Shown: piece after piece, positions 1 to 7,805 of the stretch
Numbering within the stretch: the first letter of the stretch is position 1
Layout of the letters: each line of letters starts with the position of its first letter
DNA from: Erysipelotrichaceae bacterium UBA3379
GTDB lineage: Bacteria > Bacillota_I > Bacilli_A > Erysipelotrichales > Coprobacillaceae
Direction of reading: 5' to 3'
Assembly (NCBI GenBank): GCA_002359025.1
Contig: DEPZ01000079.1
Location: 11,235 to 20,216 of the forward strand
DNA: 8,982 nucleotides
Translations under genes and position numbers: made by a program
Notes under the pieces: generated by a model
What the model was told of the DNA's origin: nothing
What the model saw: only the letters and a program-made list of their open reading frames with translations
Database searches by the model: none

Positions 1-293
1 ATCCCATCCACAAACACCCACATAAACAAGTCATTTAATAACAAACCTATAACACTTAAGACAATAAAAACTGTGAAAACTGTTCTTTTATTCTTATCCT
101 GATCAACATCAAAGACCCAAAATATACTCATGATATAATTAAATATAACAGATATAATAAAAGAAATAGTTGTAGAAAGTAAATAATTCACACTAAACAC
201 TTCAGTGAGAAGTGCCATAATACCATAATCTATAAGAAAAGCTAAACCACCAACCACACCAAATTTAGCTATTTGATTGATTAATTTTTTCAT
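1..293 (-). CDS. GtrA-family membrane protein, 3' end cut by window edge
   Basis: This gene is too short for a simple ORF scan because the window edge truncates its 3' end; I translated it by hand. The visible 97 residues start MKKLINQIAKFGVVGG and contain three hydrophobic stretches with the features of GtrA/GtcA proteins: a K-F-G-V-V-G-G opening, the segment FNYIMSIFWVF near residues 50-60, then a basic loop (DKNKR). GtrA-type proteins are small four-helix membrane proteins thought to flip undecaprenyl-phosphate-linked sugars, or otherwise support extracytoplasmic glycosylation of O-antigen, teichoic acid or arabinogalactan. The start overlaps the end of the upstream membrane-protein gene by 29 bases. 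Two consecutive ATG codons (296 and 293) follow a GGAGG at 305-301. The second is preferred because its 7-base spacing is better than 4. The fourth helix and stop codon lie beyond base 1. Family assignment is confident; substrate is unknown. Confidence 0.85.
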   Translation of the reverse strand, partial: MKKLINQIAKFGVVGGLAFLIDYGIMALLTEVFSVNYLLSTTISFIISVIFNYIMSIFWVFDVDQDKNKRTVFTVFIVLSVIGLLLNDLFMWVFVDG

Positions 294-2103
294 CATTTTC
301 CCTCCAGCATTCTTTAAAAGTCAATCCTAAAAATAAAGGAACCAAAAAGGCAAATGGCAGACCATATCGATAATACGCAACTGGTCCTAAGAAACTTATA
401 AGATAATTTAAAGCAGCAAATAAATACATAAATAAATATATATATCTTCTATGCATCATAATTTGTACTAAACCAAAATATAACAAGAAAGCTGATAATC
501 CCATTGTCGTTAATAGACTTGTCACTGGAGCTTCGCATATCCATCGATATACTTTTGCAATAGCTTTTCTAGGAACACTCATTATTTCTAATTGATTAAC
601 ATTGTATTCATTACTAGAACCACCTGCTTTAGGATTATTATAGTAGAATTTAAAATCATAAGATGAAGAATATAAAGAATAATATGGGTATGTATTTGTG
701 AAAAAAGAATCTAAGTATGTTATAGGGTATTCCAATAAACCATGACCCCATACTTTTAAAAATTCAGATAATATTTCATCATTTGTATCTACATTAAATC
801 TTCCTTTAATAGAATCTGCATGTTGAGGATGGTAATATTCCTTTAAATCATTGACATCATCAACTTGTAAAACAAACTCAACACAATCTTTCTCTTCTTC
901 ACTCATCCAAGAATCTCCATGCTCACTAATAGTCCTTGCTATTTGTTGAAATACAACGGAATACATTTCTCGTGGACTCCCTTCAGTGATATGACATATT
1001 GGAAATAATATATGAGTGATGAATGCATATCCAATAATTACAGGTATAAATATTTGAATACATAATATTCTTTTTTTATTAAAGAAAATAAAAAATAAGA
1101 TGAAACTGATAATCATAATATAAAATCCATTATTACGTAAAAGTACTAATAAGATAAATATAAATATTGATTGAATAACTTGAATGAAACCAAATTTTTC
1201 ATTAATAAATCTATGAATATAAATGGTTGCCAATATCATAAATCCAGTATATAAGATATCTTTAGTCCATGTAATCATATACATAGGTACAATTGGACAA
1301 ATAGCAATAAATAGAGTACCAGCAAGAATATAAAAATCAGGTACATTTTGTTTTTTCATATATGTGAACATGTATGAAAAAATCATACTCATAATCGCCA
1401 TCTGGAAAATAGTATAAAATGATAGAATCAATTCTATGTTTCCAATCATCTGTCCAATATATGCAAATATACCAATAAATAAAGTATAGAATACTGGCTG
1501 ATGATTATTTAAAATCACTTGTGGATCTATGAGCTTAATCGTTCTAATTGTCCAGCTATACTGCGCATCCCCGAAAAACTGTACAAATGACTCATTGGCA
1601 TCAGGCGTCAAAACACCTGGCCAATAGATAATGAAATAGGGTATCCAGCATATAATAAAGACAGCAAAGAAAAACCAAAATAAATGTTTTCTAGAAAAAT
1701 GTTTACATTTATAATTTTTTATCCAATTCACTATTTTTATGTAATAAGAAGAAATGAGTTGATATGTCAGATAACTGTAAAAAACTAATTTTATGCAATA
1801 AATCACAATGCCTTGTATACTTGAAAATATCCACATCAAGCTACCTTCACTATGAAAAATAGCACCTAAAAGATTAAGAATAACCACGAATATAGAGAAA
1901 AAAGCAATCCATCTATTCTCAGATTTGCTTGTTTCTTTTAATGGCATGAAATAAACGAGTAATACACTAAATATAAAAATTAGTAAAGATTGAATATTCC
2001 ATATTGAAGCTATATCAAATATCTGATTTGTCGTTGAGAGTGACATAACAAGGAATGTCATCAAACCTAGTATAATTGATTGTATGCACTTCACTACATT
2101 CAT
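265..2103 (-). CDS. Large polytopic membrane protein, DUF6020-like, possible GT-C glycosyltransferase
   Basis: A 612-residue protein with about a dozen hydrophobic segments. Near residue 150 a membrane segment ends in PGVLTPDANESF (162-173), followed by NNHQPVFY (199-206), TKDILYT (280-286), LLRNNGFYI (321-329) and YYRYGLPF (577-584). A long, mostly hydrophilic stretch (about 371-520) should be an outside domain. An acidic residue after the early helix (D168) and an H-x-P-x-x-Y motif in the following loop recall polyprenyl-phosphate-sugar-dependent GT-C enzymes. From memory the overall pattern matches the uncharacterised DUF6020 family; the GT-C role is inference. The ATG overlaps the tagD stop as ATGA, and only a weak Shine-Dalgarno sequence is visible, so translational coupling to tagD is likely. 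It precedes and overlaps a gtrA-like gene, a pairing that suggests it transfers a lipid-linked sugar outside the membrane. It could instead be a polymerase or a protein of unknown role. Confidence 0.75.
   Translation of the reverse strand: MNVVKCIQSIILGLMTFLVMSLSTTNQIFDIASIWNIQSLLIFIFSVLLVYFMPLKETSKSENRWIAFFSIFVVILNLLGAIFHSEGSLMWIFSSIQGIVIYCIKLVFYSYLTYQLISSYYIKIVNWIKNYKCKHFSRKHLFWFFFAVFIICWIPYFIIYWPGVLTPDANESFVQFFGDAQYSWTIRTIKLIDPQVILNNHQPVFYTLFIGIFAYIGQMIGNIELILSFYTIFQMAIMSMIFSYMFTYMKKQNVPDFYILAGTLFIAICPIVPMYMITWTKDILYTGFMILATIYIHRFINEKFGFIQVIQSIFIFILLVLLRNNGFYIMIISFILFFIFFNKKRILCIQIFIPVIIGYAFITHILFPICHITEGSPREMYSVVFQQIARTISEHGDSWMSEEEKDCVEFVLQVDDVNDLKEYYHPQHADSIKGRFNVDTNDEILSEFLKVWGHGLLEYPITYLDSFFTNTYPYYSLYSSSYDFKFYYNNPKAGGSSNEYNVNQLEIMSVPRKAIAKVYRWICEAPVTSLLTTMGLSAFLLYFGLVQIMMHRRYIYLFMYLFAALNYLISFLGPVAYYRYGLPFAFLVPLFLGLTFKECWRENDEKINQSNS
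301..305 (-). promoter_or_regulatory. Ribosome binding site of the gtrA-like gene
   Basis: The minus strand reads GGAGG here, inside the coding sequence of the upstream 612-aa membrane protein. It lies 4 bases before the first and 7 bases before the second of two adjacent ATG codons, which favours the second (293) as start. Its strength supports independent initiation in addition to coupling with the overlapping upstream gene. Confidence 0.7.
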
Positions 2104-2492
2104 TTTTTATGACCTAACTCTTGTTTGATTTGTGTTGTACTTATTCCTTCTGTTCTAGGTAAATATACGACATCACAATAATCCTTTAAAAAATCAAATT
2201 TTCCTTCCCAATCGTCTCCCATGACAAAAGTATCAATATTATATTTTTTTATATCATCTACTTTCTGTTCCCAAGACTCTTCTAATATAACTTCATCAAC
2301 ATAACGTATAGCTTTGACAATTTCCATTCTCTCGTAATCAGGTATTGTACATTTTTTACCCTTGATCGCATTAAATGCATCACTACTCACAGCTACAACC
2401 AAATAGTCACCTAACTCTTTTGCACGTTTGAGAATATTTAAATGTCCAATATGAAATAAATCAAATGTCCCATATGTAATTACCTTTTTCAT
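2100..2492 (-). CDS. tagD: Glycerol-3-phosphate cytidylyltransferase
   Basis: This 130-residue protein matches the usual length of TagD/TarD (about 130). It converts CTP and sn-glycerol 3-phosphate into CDP-glycerol and pyrophosphate in the cytoplasm, supplying the donor for glycerol-phosphate polymer synthesis. The nucleotidyltransferase signature GTFDLFHIGH spans residues 8-17, with the HxGH histidines at 14 and 17. The YERM segment sits at 53-56, and the family's RTEGISTT motif at 113-120 closes the active site. All expected catalytic elements are present. The gene starts two bases after the acyltransferase stop, with an AAAGGAAG ribosome binding site inside that gene's end, and its stop overlaps the next start by four bases. 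Its presence in the same operon as a CDP-glycerol-dependent transferase makes the pathway assignment strong. Confidence 0.95.
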   Translation of the reverse strand: MKKVITYGTFDLFHIGHLNILKRAKELGDYLVVAVSSDAFNAIKGKKCTIPDYERMEIVKAIRYVDEVILEESWEQKVDDIKKYNIDTFVMGDDWEGKFDFLKDYCDVVYLPRTEGISTTQIKQELGHKK

Positions 2493-2494
2493 TA

Positions 2495-3610
2495 TTAATT
2501 CGCTTCCTTTCTATTTAGTAGCCTATACAGTATTTTTTCTTTTACAAACAACATCATTTTATCATAATGTAAAACCTTTATTAACCATTCAATCAATAGA
2601 GAAATGAGAATACTTTCCAATAGTAAAACAAGAATAATGAGCCACCAATAATGAAAATGATATGTCCATTGTTCTAGGTATGTTGCTCTAATAAATGAAT
2701 GAGTTAAAAATATATTCATAGAATGTTTTCCTATAAATGCAAGGATATTATTGAGATACTTGATATCAGTTATAAACTCATAACAATAATAAATAACAAA
2801 CATAGGAATAAATCCATCATTAAAACTATAATAAATACTATTACCTCTAGTTTGTCTAAACTGAATCAATAATATAAATATCCCTGTTAAAATCAAAAAC
2901 TTAATGAATTTACTTATGATCAAATTTTGACAAATTTCTTTTTTCTTGAGTTTTTCAAATATAAAGTGATCTGCACAGTATATTCCTAACACAAATGCAA
3001 AAATCCATCTACCTAATGGGAAATAAATTTCTGACAAAGGTTTTACCAATATGATTGATAGAGGTAATATATAAAAACCAATTTTCTTATATAAAATAGT
3101 CAAGAATGGAAATATAAGAATCAAACAAAATGCAAGACTCATATACCACCAAGTCGCTATCAATAATGGTGTTGAGAAAAAATCACCAAACCCCAACGCA
3201 TCTACAATAAAATATAAGAGTGAAATACTTTTTTGACCATATACTCGAAATTGTAAACGATTGGCAAAAAAACAGAAAATTTCACAAAACAAAAAAACAA
3301 AAAACCATCTATTCCATAAAGAAAAATATCTATCTATCGTATATTTTATGAAACTAGAATCTGGATCTTTTTTTAAACGCTGATTATATGAGCGAATCAT
3401 ACCATATCCACTCATAAAGACGAACATACCAACACAGATTTTCAAAAATGCAGCAAGTATAACCATATATTTTTCAGGAAATGGAAAAAATACTACACCA
3501 AATTTTTCAAATCTTCCCTCTAAAAAACAGTGATGAAATAAAAGGAATAATAATGTTACTCCTTTTATAATCATCGTATCATTTTTTGAAAAAACATGCT
3601 TATTACTCAT
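2495..3610 (-). CDS. Acyltransferase-3 family membrane protein
   Basis: A 371-residue protein with about ten hydrophobic helices, the size and layout of the acyltransferase-3 (OafA/WecH/YrhL-like) fold. Recognisable family features are an early HH pair (26-27) in the first helix region, MFVFMSGYGM (62-71), a basic R-Y segment near 94, TWWYMSLAF (153-161), and a late GKHSMNIFLTH stretch (294-304). Such proteins move acyl groups, often acetyl from the cytoplasmic side, onto sugars or polymers at the cell surface. Lying between the polymerising transferase and tagD, it most likely acylates the polymer or its sugar, but acceptor and acyl group cannot be read from the sequence. There is no periplasmic SGNH domain fused to it. 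The ATG follows an AGGTGG ribosome binding site 11 bases after the previous stop. An alternative is a general membrane acyltransferase unrelated to the polymer. Confidence 0.85.
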   Translation of the reverse strand: MSNKHVFSKNDTMIIKGVTLLFLLFHHCFLEGRFEKFGVVFFPFPEKYMVILAAFLKICVGMFVFMSGYGMIRSYNQRLKKDPDSSFIKYTIDRYFSLWNRWFFVFLFCEIFCFFANRLQFRVYGQKSISLLYFIVDALGFGDFFSTPLLIATWWYMSLAFCLILIFPFLTILYKKIGFYILPLSIILVKPLSEIYFPLGRWIFAFVLGIYCADHFIFEKLKKKEICQNLIISKFIKFLILTGIFILLIQFRQTRGNSIYYSFNDGFIPMFVIYYCYEFITDIKYLNNILAFIGKHSMNIFLTHSFIRATYLEQWTYHFHYWWLIILVLLLESILISLLIEWLIKVLHYDKMMLFVKEKILYRLLNRKEAN

Positions 3611-3621
3611 GTTTCCACCAC

Positions 3622-6069
3622 CTAATCAAATAACTTCTCAAATTCTTGAATAGCTTTCTCATTAAATGAAATATAATCAAAAGGCTTAAGTTCTGTTAAT
3701 CTTGAATTTTGATATTCTTTCATTCCTTCTACTAATCCATCTACACTATCATTCACGAGATAGCCATAGCCTTGTTCCAAAAATTCTTTTGGTCCAGGAA
3801 TAGAAGTTGAAATCACAGGTTTATTTAAAATAAGTGCTTCCATAATAACCATTGGCAATCCTTCATAATGAGAAGACAATATAAACACATCAGATGCATT
3901 TAATATTGGATAAGGATTACTGATAGATTTAATGACAGCAATAGCATGGCTTGCTGTTGAATTCATTGCTAGTTCAAGTGTCTCTTCATATGTAGGTCCA
4001 TATCCACCAATGATTGTAAGATAGCTTTTTGGCTGTGATTGATGATATTGTTCAAAAGCTTTAATCAAATTATCTAATCCCTTTTCTTTAGAAAAACGTG
4101 CAATATTAATAAATTTAATAACATCTTGCTTTGATAATTGATCTTTCAATTCATGTAGCGACACATTACATTCAGTATCATCATCAAATTCAATACTTGA
4201 TTTTGCTTTTTCTTGTATAATCTGGTAGTTATTCAAGTTATGTGCAAGGCAAACTTTAGAATTTGCTTTTTCTCCAAGTGATCCTAATAGCTCTTGTTTC
4301 ATTGATTCACGTATAATAACAATTTTATCAAATTTCTGATAACATTTTTTCAAAGAAGGCATATGAATGTTATCTTTCGATTTACTTTCTTGAATTAAAT
4401 TATTGTGTACATATATCATCTTCTTACCATCTATATGAGCAAATAAATTCATATATTTTCTCTCATATCCAGTATAGTGAATGAGATAATCAAATTTCAT
4501 ATGAGGGTAAACCCTATGTACTTCTCTTTCAAATAATGCCTTCATTTTACGTTGGATGTATTTTGTATTTATATTAAATCTAAAATAAAGAAACGAAGGA
4601 ATGATTTCGCTAATTCTAAAATTCTTTTGCCCACTTACAACTATATAATCAAAATCTGTAGCTAATTCTGCAACTGTAGCCTTGTTCTTTTCTACTTGAT
4701 TCTTTGTAAATGTTAAAACATAATTTCTTTCATCTTTATCAATATTATTCAATATACCTTTTAAAGCGGAAGTAATACCATTTTTAAATAATGCTCCAGT
4801 AAAAATAAGCACATTTTGTTTTTGCATTGGATTAGGGTTTGAATCAATAATATTCAAACGATCTGATGCATGGGATGTGATCATTAAATCCAAAATATCC
4901 CCAATTGTATTCACTGCATCATATTGAATATAGCTATGTAAATCATTGCTATAATCTTCATAACTATCGACTTGATTTAAACTTGACACTAAATCTCTAC
5001 TCGTATAAACTTTATCAAATGGCAAGCTATTAAAATCTATATACATTCCTCTATCTTTTAAATATTCTTCTTCATCATATGCATATAAAACAACTTTTCT
5101 GCCTGTATTAGCAAAATCAAACATCACACTTGAATAATCAGTAATCAGGCAATCTGCAATACTTAAAAATTCATATGTTTCATACTCACTTGGAAATTTT
5201 TCAATTTTCTCAAACTGATCAAAATCTATCTGTAAACTCGACATATTATGTTCCTTAACATAAACTATAGAATTCTCATTTAAATTTTTATCCAATTCTA
5301 TAAGCATATGCATAATATAATAGAATTGCTCAGTATCATTTCTTAGAGCATGAGTTCCACGCCATGTAGGCATATATACAAATATTTTCTTATCATCTAA
5401 TTGAAGTTTTGCCTTTAAAGAATTTTGACGTTCTTTATCTAAAAAGATATGATTTCTAGGATAACCATTGAGCAAGTATTTCCCTTGATAGAAAGTATCT
5501 AACATATAATCTCTTCTTATAATATCCAAAGTAAATTGATTTGGTGCCAATATATAATCACACATTAAAAAATTTCTTTGGACATTACCAATTGTAAGCA
5601 TATCTTCACTCATAGCTTTACCTAAAGCTTTTAAAGGTGTCCCATGCCATGTATTAAGATAAACTTGTTCATCACGTTTAATAAAATATGTTGGAAAAGT
5701 TACGTTGTTAATAAGATATTTAGAAGTAGCTAACGCTTTACAATATGCACGTGAATGCAAATGAATAACTTCAACATTGTTAAATCCTTTAGCCTTAATA
5801 TATTCTATGATATCCTTATAATTTCTTTTTGTAGCTGCAACATATTTTTTCATAGAATCATATTTTCGATTTTCACATAAGTACTCTAATAAGTAGTATG
5901 GATTTCCAGTCATACTTGTTCCTGAGTAACTTTGAATTAATATACTTTGATTATCTATGTCTGCTATTTCGTAATATCGCGTATATATGAACTTAGAACG
6001 ATAAAAACTATTTTTTAAAAATTTTCTCAAATTTCTAAAAACAGCTTTTATACTTTTTACAATTTTCAT
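3622..6069 (-). CDS. Bifunctional CDP-glycerol glycerophosphotransferase / GT4 glycosyltransferase
   Basis: Two enzymes in one chain of 815 residues (numbered from the ATG at 6069). A lysine/arginine-rich amino end (about 1-33) probably binds the membrane face. Residues about 40-395 form a complete TagB/TagF-type domain: NTWHGTPLKALGK contains the catalytic-type HGTPLK (142-147), then TWRG (235-238), a second conserved-position histidine in VKEHN (H274), and ITDYSS (309-314). This domain transfers glycerol phosphate from CDP-glycerol. Residues about 418-815 form a GT-B fold GT4 glycosyltransferase: NVLIFTGALFKNG opens it, ARFSKEKG lies at 657-664, and the E-x7-E motif EGLPMVIME at 736-744. 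The sugar donor is unknown. An upstream in-frame TTG (6081) would add four residues, but it lies only one base after the Shine-Dalgarno sequence. The gene sits between the exporter ATPase and the acyltransferase. It could be a primase, a polymerase or a polymer-decorating enzyme; symbol left blank for that reason. Confidence 0.9.
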   Translation of the reverse strand: MKIVKSIKAVFRNLRKFLKNSFYRSKFIYTRYYEIADIDNQSILIQSYSGTSMTGNPYYLLEYLCENRKYDSMKKYVAATKRNYKDIIEYIKAKGFNNVEVIHLHSRAYCKALATSKYLINNVTFPTYFIKRDEQVYLNTWHGTPLKALGKAMSEDMLTIGNVQRNFLMCDYILAPNQFTLDIIRRDYMLDTFYQGKYLLNGYPRNHIFLDKERQNSLKAKLQLDDKKIFVYMPTWRGTHALRNDTEQFYYIMHMLIELDKNLNENSIVYVKEHNMSSLQIDFDQFEKIEKFPSEYETYEFLSIADCLITDYSSVMFDFANTGRKVVLYAYDEEEYLKDRGMYIDFNSLPFDKVYTSRDLVSSLNQVDSYEDYSNDLHSYIQYDAVNTIGDILDLMITSHASDRLNIIDSNPNPMQKQNVLIFTGALFKNGITSALKGILNNIDKDERNYVLTFTKNQVEKNKATVAELATDFDYIVVSGQKNFRISEIIPSFLYFRFNINTKYIQRKMKALFEREVHRVYPHMKFDYLIHYTGYERKYMNLFAHIDGKKMIYVHNNLIQESKSKDNIHMPSLKKCYQKFDKIVIIRESMKQELLGSLGEKANSKVCLAHNLNNYQIIQEKAKSSIEFDDDTECNVSLHELKDQLSKQDVIKFINIARFSKEKGLDNLIKAFEQYHQSQPKSYLTIIGGYGPTYEETLELAMNSTASHAIAVIKSISNPYPILNASDVFILSSHYEGLPMVIMEALILNKPVISTSIPGPKEFLEQGYGYLVNDSVDGLVEGMKEYQNSRLTELKPFDYISFNEKAIQEFEKLFD

Positions 6070-6082
6070 ATCAATTGTCAAT

Positions 6083-6088
6083 CCTCCC
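6083..6088 (-). promoter_or_regulatory. Ribosome binding site that leaves the bifunctional transferase start uncertain
   Basis: The minus strand reads GGGAGG immediately after, and partly overlapping, the stop of the ABC ATPase gene. The in-frame TTG (6081-6079) is one base away, too close for normal initiation. The in-frame ATG (6069-6067) is 13 bases away, somewhat far. An ATT at 6075 has ideal spacing but is a very rare start codon. ATG is the favoured call. Confidence 0.6.
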
Positions 6089-6900
6089 TAGCCAAAAATT
6101 CTTTGAATCAAATTTCTTTTCTTTACATTTGGTATGATTCGTTTTTCAAACTTATTATCTCTTTCTTTTTTCTTACCGGCATTATCCAAAGAATTATAAT
6201 AATCTACATATTTAGCATAGTGATCACAAACTTCATTGATATCTCCATATTCTTTTAATACTCCACCTTCTATCCACATGGCTGTATCACAAAAATCTCT
6301 CACCTGTGGTAATGAATGTGAAATAAAAATAATCGTTTTTCCACTTGCTTTTAATTCTTTCATCTTATTAATACATTTTTGGGCAAATCCTTTGTCTCCT
6401 ACAGACAATGCTTCATCTACAATAATAATATCTGGATTTAAACATAAATTAATAGAGAACCCAAGTCTAGACTTCATCCCACTTGAATATTTCTTCACTG
6501 GTTGATATAAGAAATCACCAATTTCTGCAAATTCAATAACACCTTCAGTAATCTCTTGTATTCTTTTTTTAGATAAACCTAATAATGCACCCTTTAATTC
6601 AATATTTTCTAAACCTGTTAATTGCTGATTCAATCCTGTATTAATTGCGATTAAAGCTTGTTCTCCATTAACAATCATTTCACCTTCATCAATTTCACTA
6701 ATTCCAGCTAATATAACAGACATTGTTGATTTACCAGATCCATTTGTCCCTAAAATTCCTACAACTTCACCTTTAGGTATTTGAAAACTAATATCTTTTA
6801 AAGCATAAAAACGCTTATCATTACTATTTTTCTTATTCTTTGATTTTAAACTGTATATTTTTGATACATGTTTAAACTCAATTGCGTACTCTTTATCCAT
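6088..6900 (-). CDS. tagH: Teichoic-acid-type ABC exporter, ATPase subunit (short TagH/TarH form)
   Basis: This 270-residue cytoplasmic ATPase powers export of a lipid-linked surface polymer with the permease encoded just upstream. Walker A is GTNGSGKST (51-59), the polysaccharide-exporter motif LTGLENI lies at 94-100, the ABC signature is in KYSSGMKSRLG (137-147), Walker B is IIIVDEALSVGD (158-169), and the switch histidine is H195 in FISHS. All ATP-binding elements are intact. Unlike the long Bacillus subtilis TagH (over 500 residues, with a carboxy-terminal extension), this one ends soon after the nucleotide-binding domain with a basic tail, closer in length to Staphylococcus TarH. A GAGGTGA ribosome binding site sits in the 13-base gap after the permease gene. 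The same fold serves O-antigen and other polysaccharide exporters, so the teichoic label depends on the neighbouring glycerol-phosphate genes. Confidence 0.88.
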   Translation of the reverse strand: MDKEYAIEFKHVSKIYSLKSKNKKNSNDKRFYALKDISFQIPKGEVVGILGTNGSGKSTMSVILAGISEIDEGEMIVNGEQALIAINTGLNQQLTGLENIELKGALLGLSKKRIQEITEGVIEFAEIGDFLYQPVKKYSSGMKSRLGFSINLCLNPDIIIVDEALSVGDKGFAQKCINKMKELKASGKTIIFISHSLPQVRDFCDTAMWIEGGVLKEYGDINEVCDHYAKYVDYYNSLDNAGKKKERDNKFEKRIIPNVKKRNLIQRIFG

Positions 6901-6913
6901 GATTTCACCTCGC

Positions 6914-7738
6914 TTATATCAAATCAATGAATTTATGTTTAAACTTATACATCATAAAGCTTCCAAACGCAAACAATACAAATGTAATAATCCAGAATGC
7001 AATCATAGAATGAGAATAAAATAAAATCCCTTTATGATAGAAAAAGACATCTCTATATCCTTGCACAACATAATATATAGGATTTGCTTTCATGACCAAT
7101 CCAACAATCGCAGGCATATGAGTCAATTGTTTAATATCCCATAATATAGGTGTTAAATAAAGTAACAATCTCATACATGCCAAAACTAACTTTCTCGTAT
7201 CTCTTGCTAACATATTTAAAACAGATGTTGTCATTGATAAAGAAATAGAAAAAACAATCCCACAAAACATATAATATATTAATGATATCCAATGAAAATC
7301 AGGGTATATACCACTAAATAAAAATATAATCAATAAAATAATCATCAAGCAAAAATGATTAAATAATTCCTTTAATACAACAGTAGCAGGTAATATACTC
7401 ACTGGAAATTTCATCTTTGTGATGACATTCACTTTAGAGAATATTGCATTACATCCATTTGTAATACATGGTGAAATGAAAAACCAGACAACCATACCAC
7501 CCATCATCCATAATATATATGGTGTTGTCACACCATAAGTTGTGACATCTTTTTTATTAAATACAATACCAAATGCAAACCAATATGTTAATACTTGAAT
7601 TAATGGATGTGCAAAGTTCCAAAATAACCCGAGTTTTGAATCTCTCATATCTGCAAGCAACTCATATTTAGATATAGAATATATTCTAAATATGTTTGAA
7701 AAGTTTTCTTGCAAAACATATTTCATACTCTTAAACAT
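6914..7738 (-). CDS. tagG: Teichoic-acid-type ABC exporter, permease subunit
   Basis: A 274-residue ABC-2 type permease, the usual TagG/TarG/Wzm length. It forms the membrane channel that carries the undecaprenyl-pyrophosphate-linked polymer across the cytoplasmic membrane. The amino end is an amphipathic cytoplasmic stretch. The family segment SKLGLFWNFAHPLIQ (34-48) leads into the first helix, and about six hydrophobic helices follow (roughly 43-60, 76-98, 120-143, 150-172, 186-200, 242-262). YLTPILWD (194-201) and NPIYYVVQGYRD (219-230) are typical of polysaccharide export permeases. It is the first gene of the operon after a terminator. Its ATG follows a consensus AAGGAGG (7751-7745) with a 6-base spacer, the strongest ribosome binding site in the window. 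The ATPase partner follows directly. Substrate is inferred from the operon and not from the permease itself. Confidence 0.88.
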   Translation of the reverse strand: MFKSMKYVLQENFSNIFRIYSISKYELLADMRDSKLGLFWNFAHPLIQVLTYWFAFGIVFNKKDVTTYGVTTPYILWMMGGMVVWFFISPCITNGCNAIFSKVNVITKMKFPVSILPATVVLKELFNHFCLMIILLIIFLFSGIYPDFHWISLIYYMFCGIVFSISLSMTTSVLNMLARDTRKLVLACMRLLLYLTPILWDIKQLTHMPAIVGLVMKANPIYYVVQGYRDVFFYHKGILFYSHSMIAFWIITFVLFAFGSFMMYKFKHKFIDLI

Positions 7739-7776
7739 CCTCTTCCTCCTTAATAAGATGATATAACTTCCTTATT

Positions 7777-7805
7777 GTTATACACGAAAAAAGGGAAAAA
7801 TGCAA
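7777..7805 (-). promoter_or_regulatory. Candidate promoter of the polymer operon
   Basis: On the minus strand TTGCAT (7805-7800) and TATAAC (7782-7777) are separated by exactly 17 bases. The -10 element matches the sigma-A consensus in five of six positions and the -35 in only three. Transcription would start near 7770, giving a leader of about 30 bases before the tagG-like ATG. The -35 element lies within the 3' arm and loop edge of the pyr terminator. A promoter is needed here if the terminator works, which supports the call, but the weak -35 keeps it tentative. Confidence 0.45.

Noticed and set aside
6236..6505. An 89-codon open frame on the plus strand
   Set aside because: It is fully antisense to the conserved ATPase gene (including Walker B and signature regions), has no recognisable family features and is best explained as a shadow frame.
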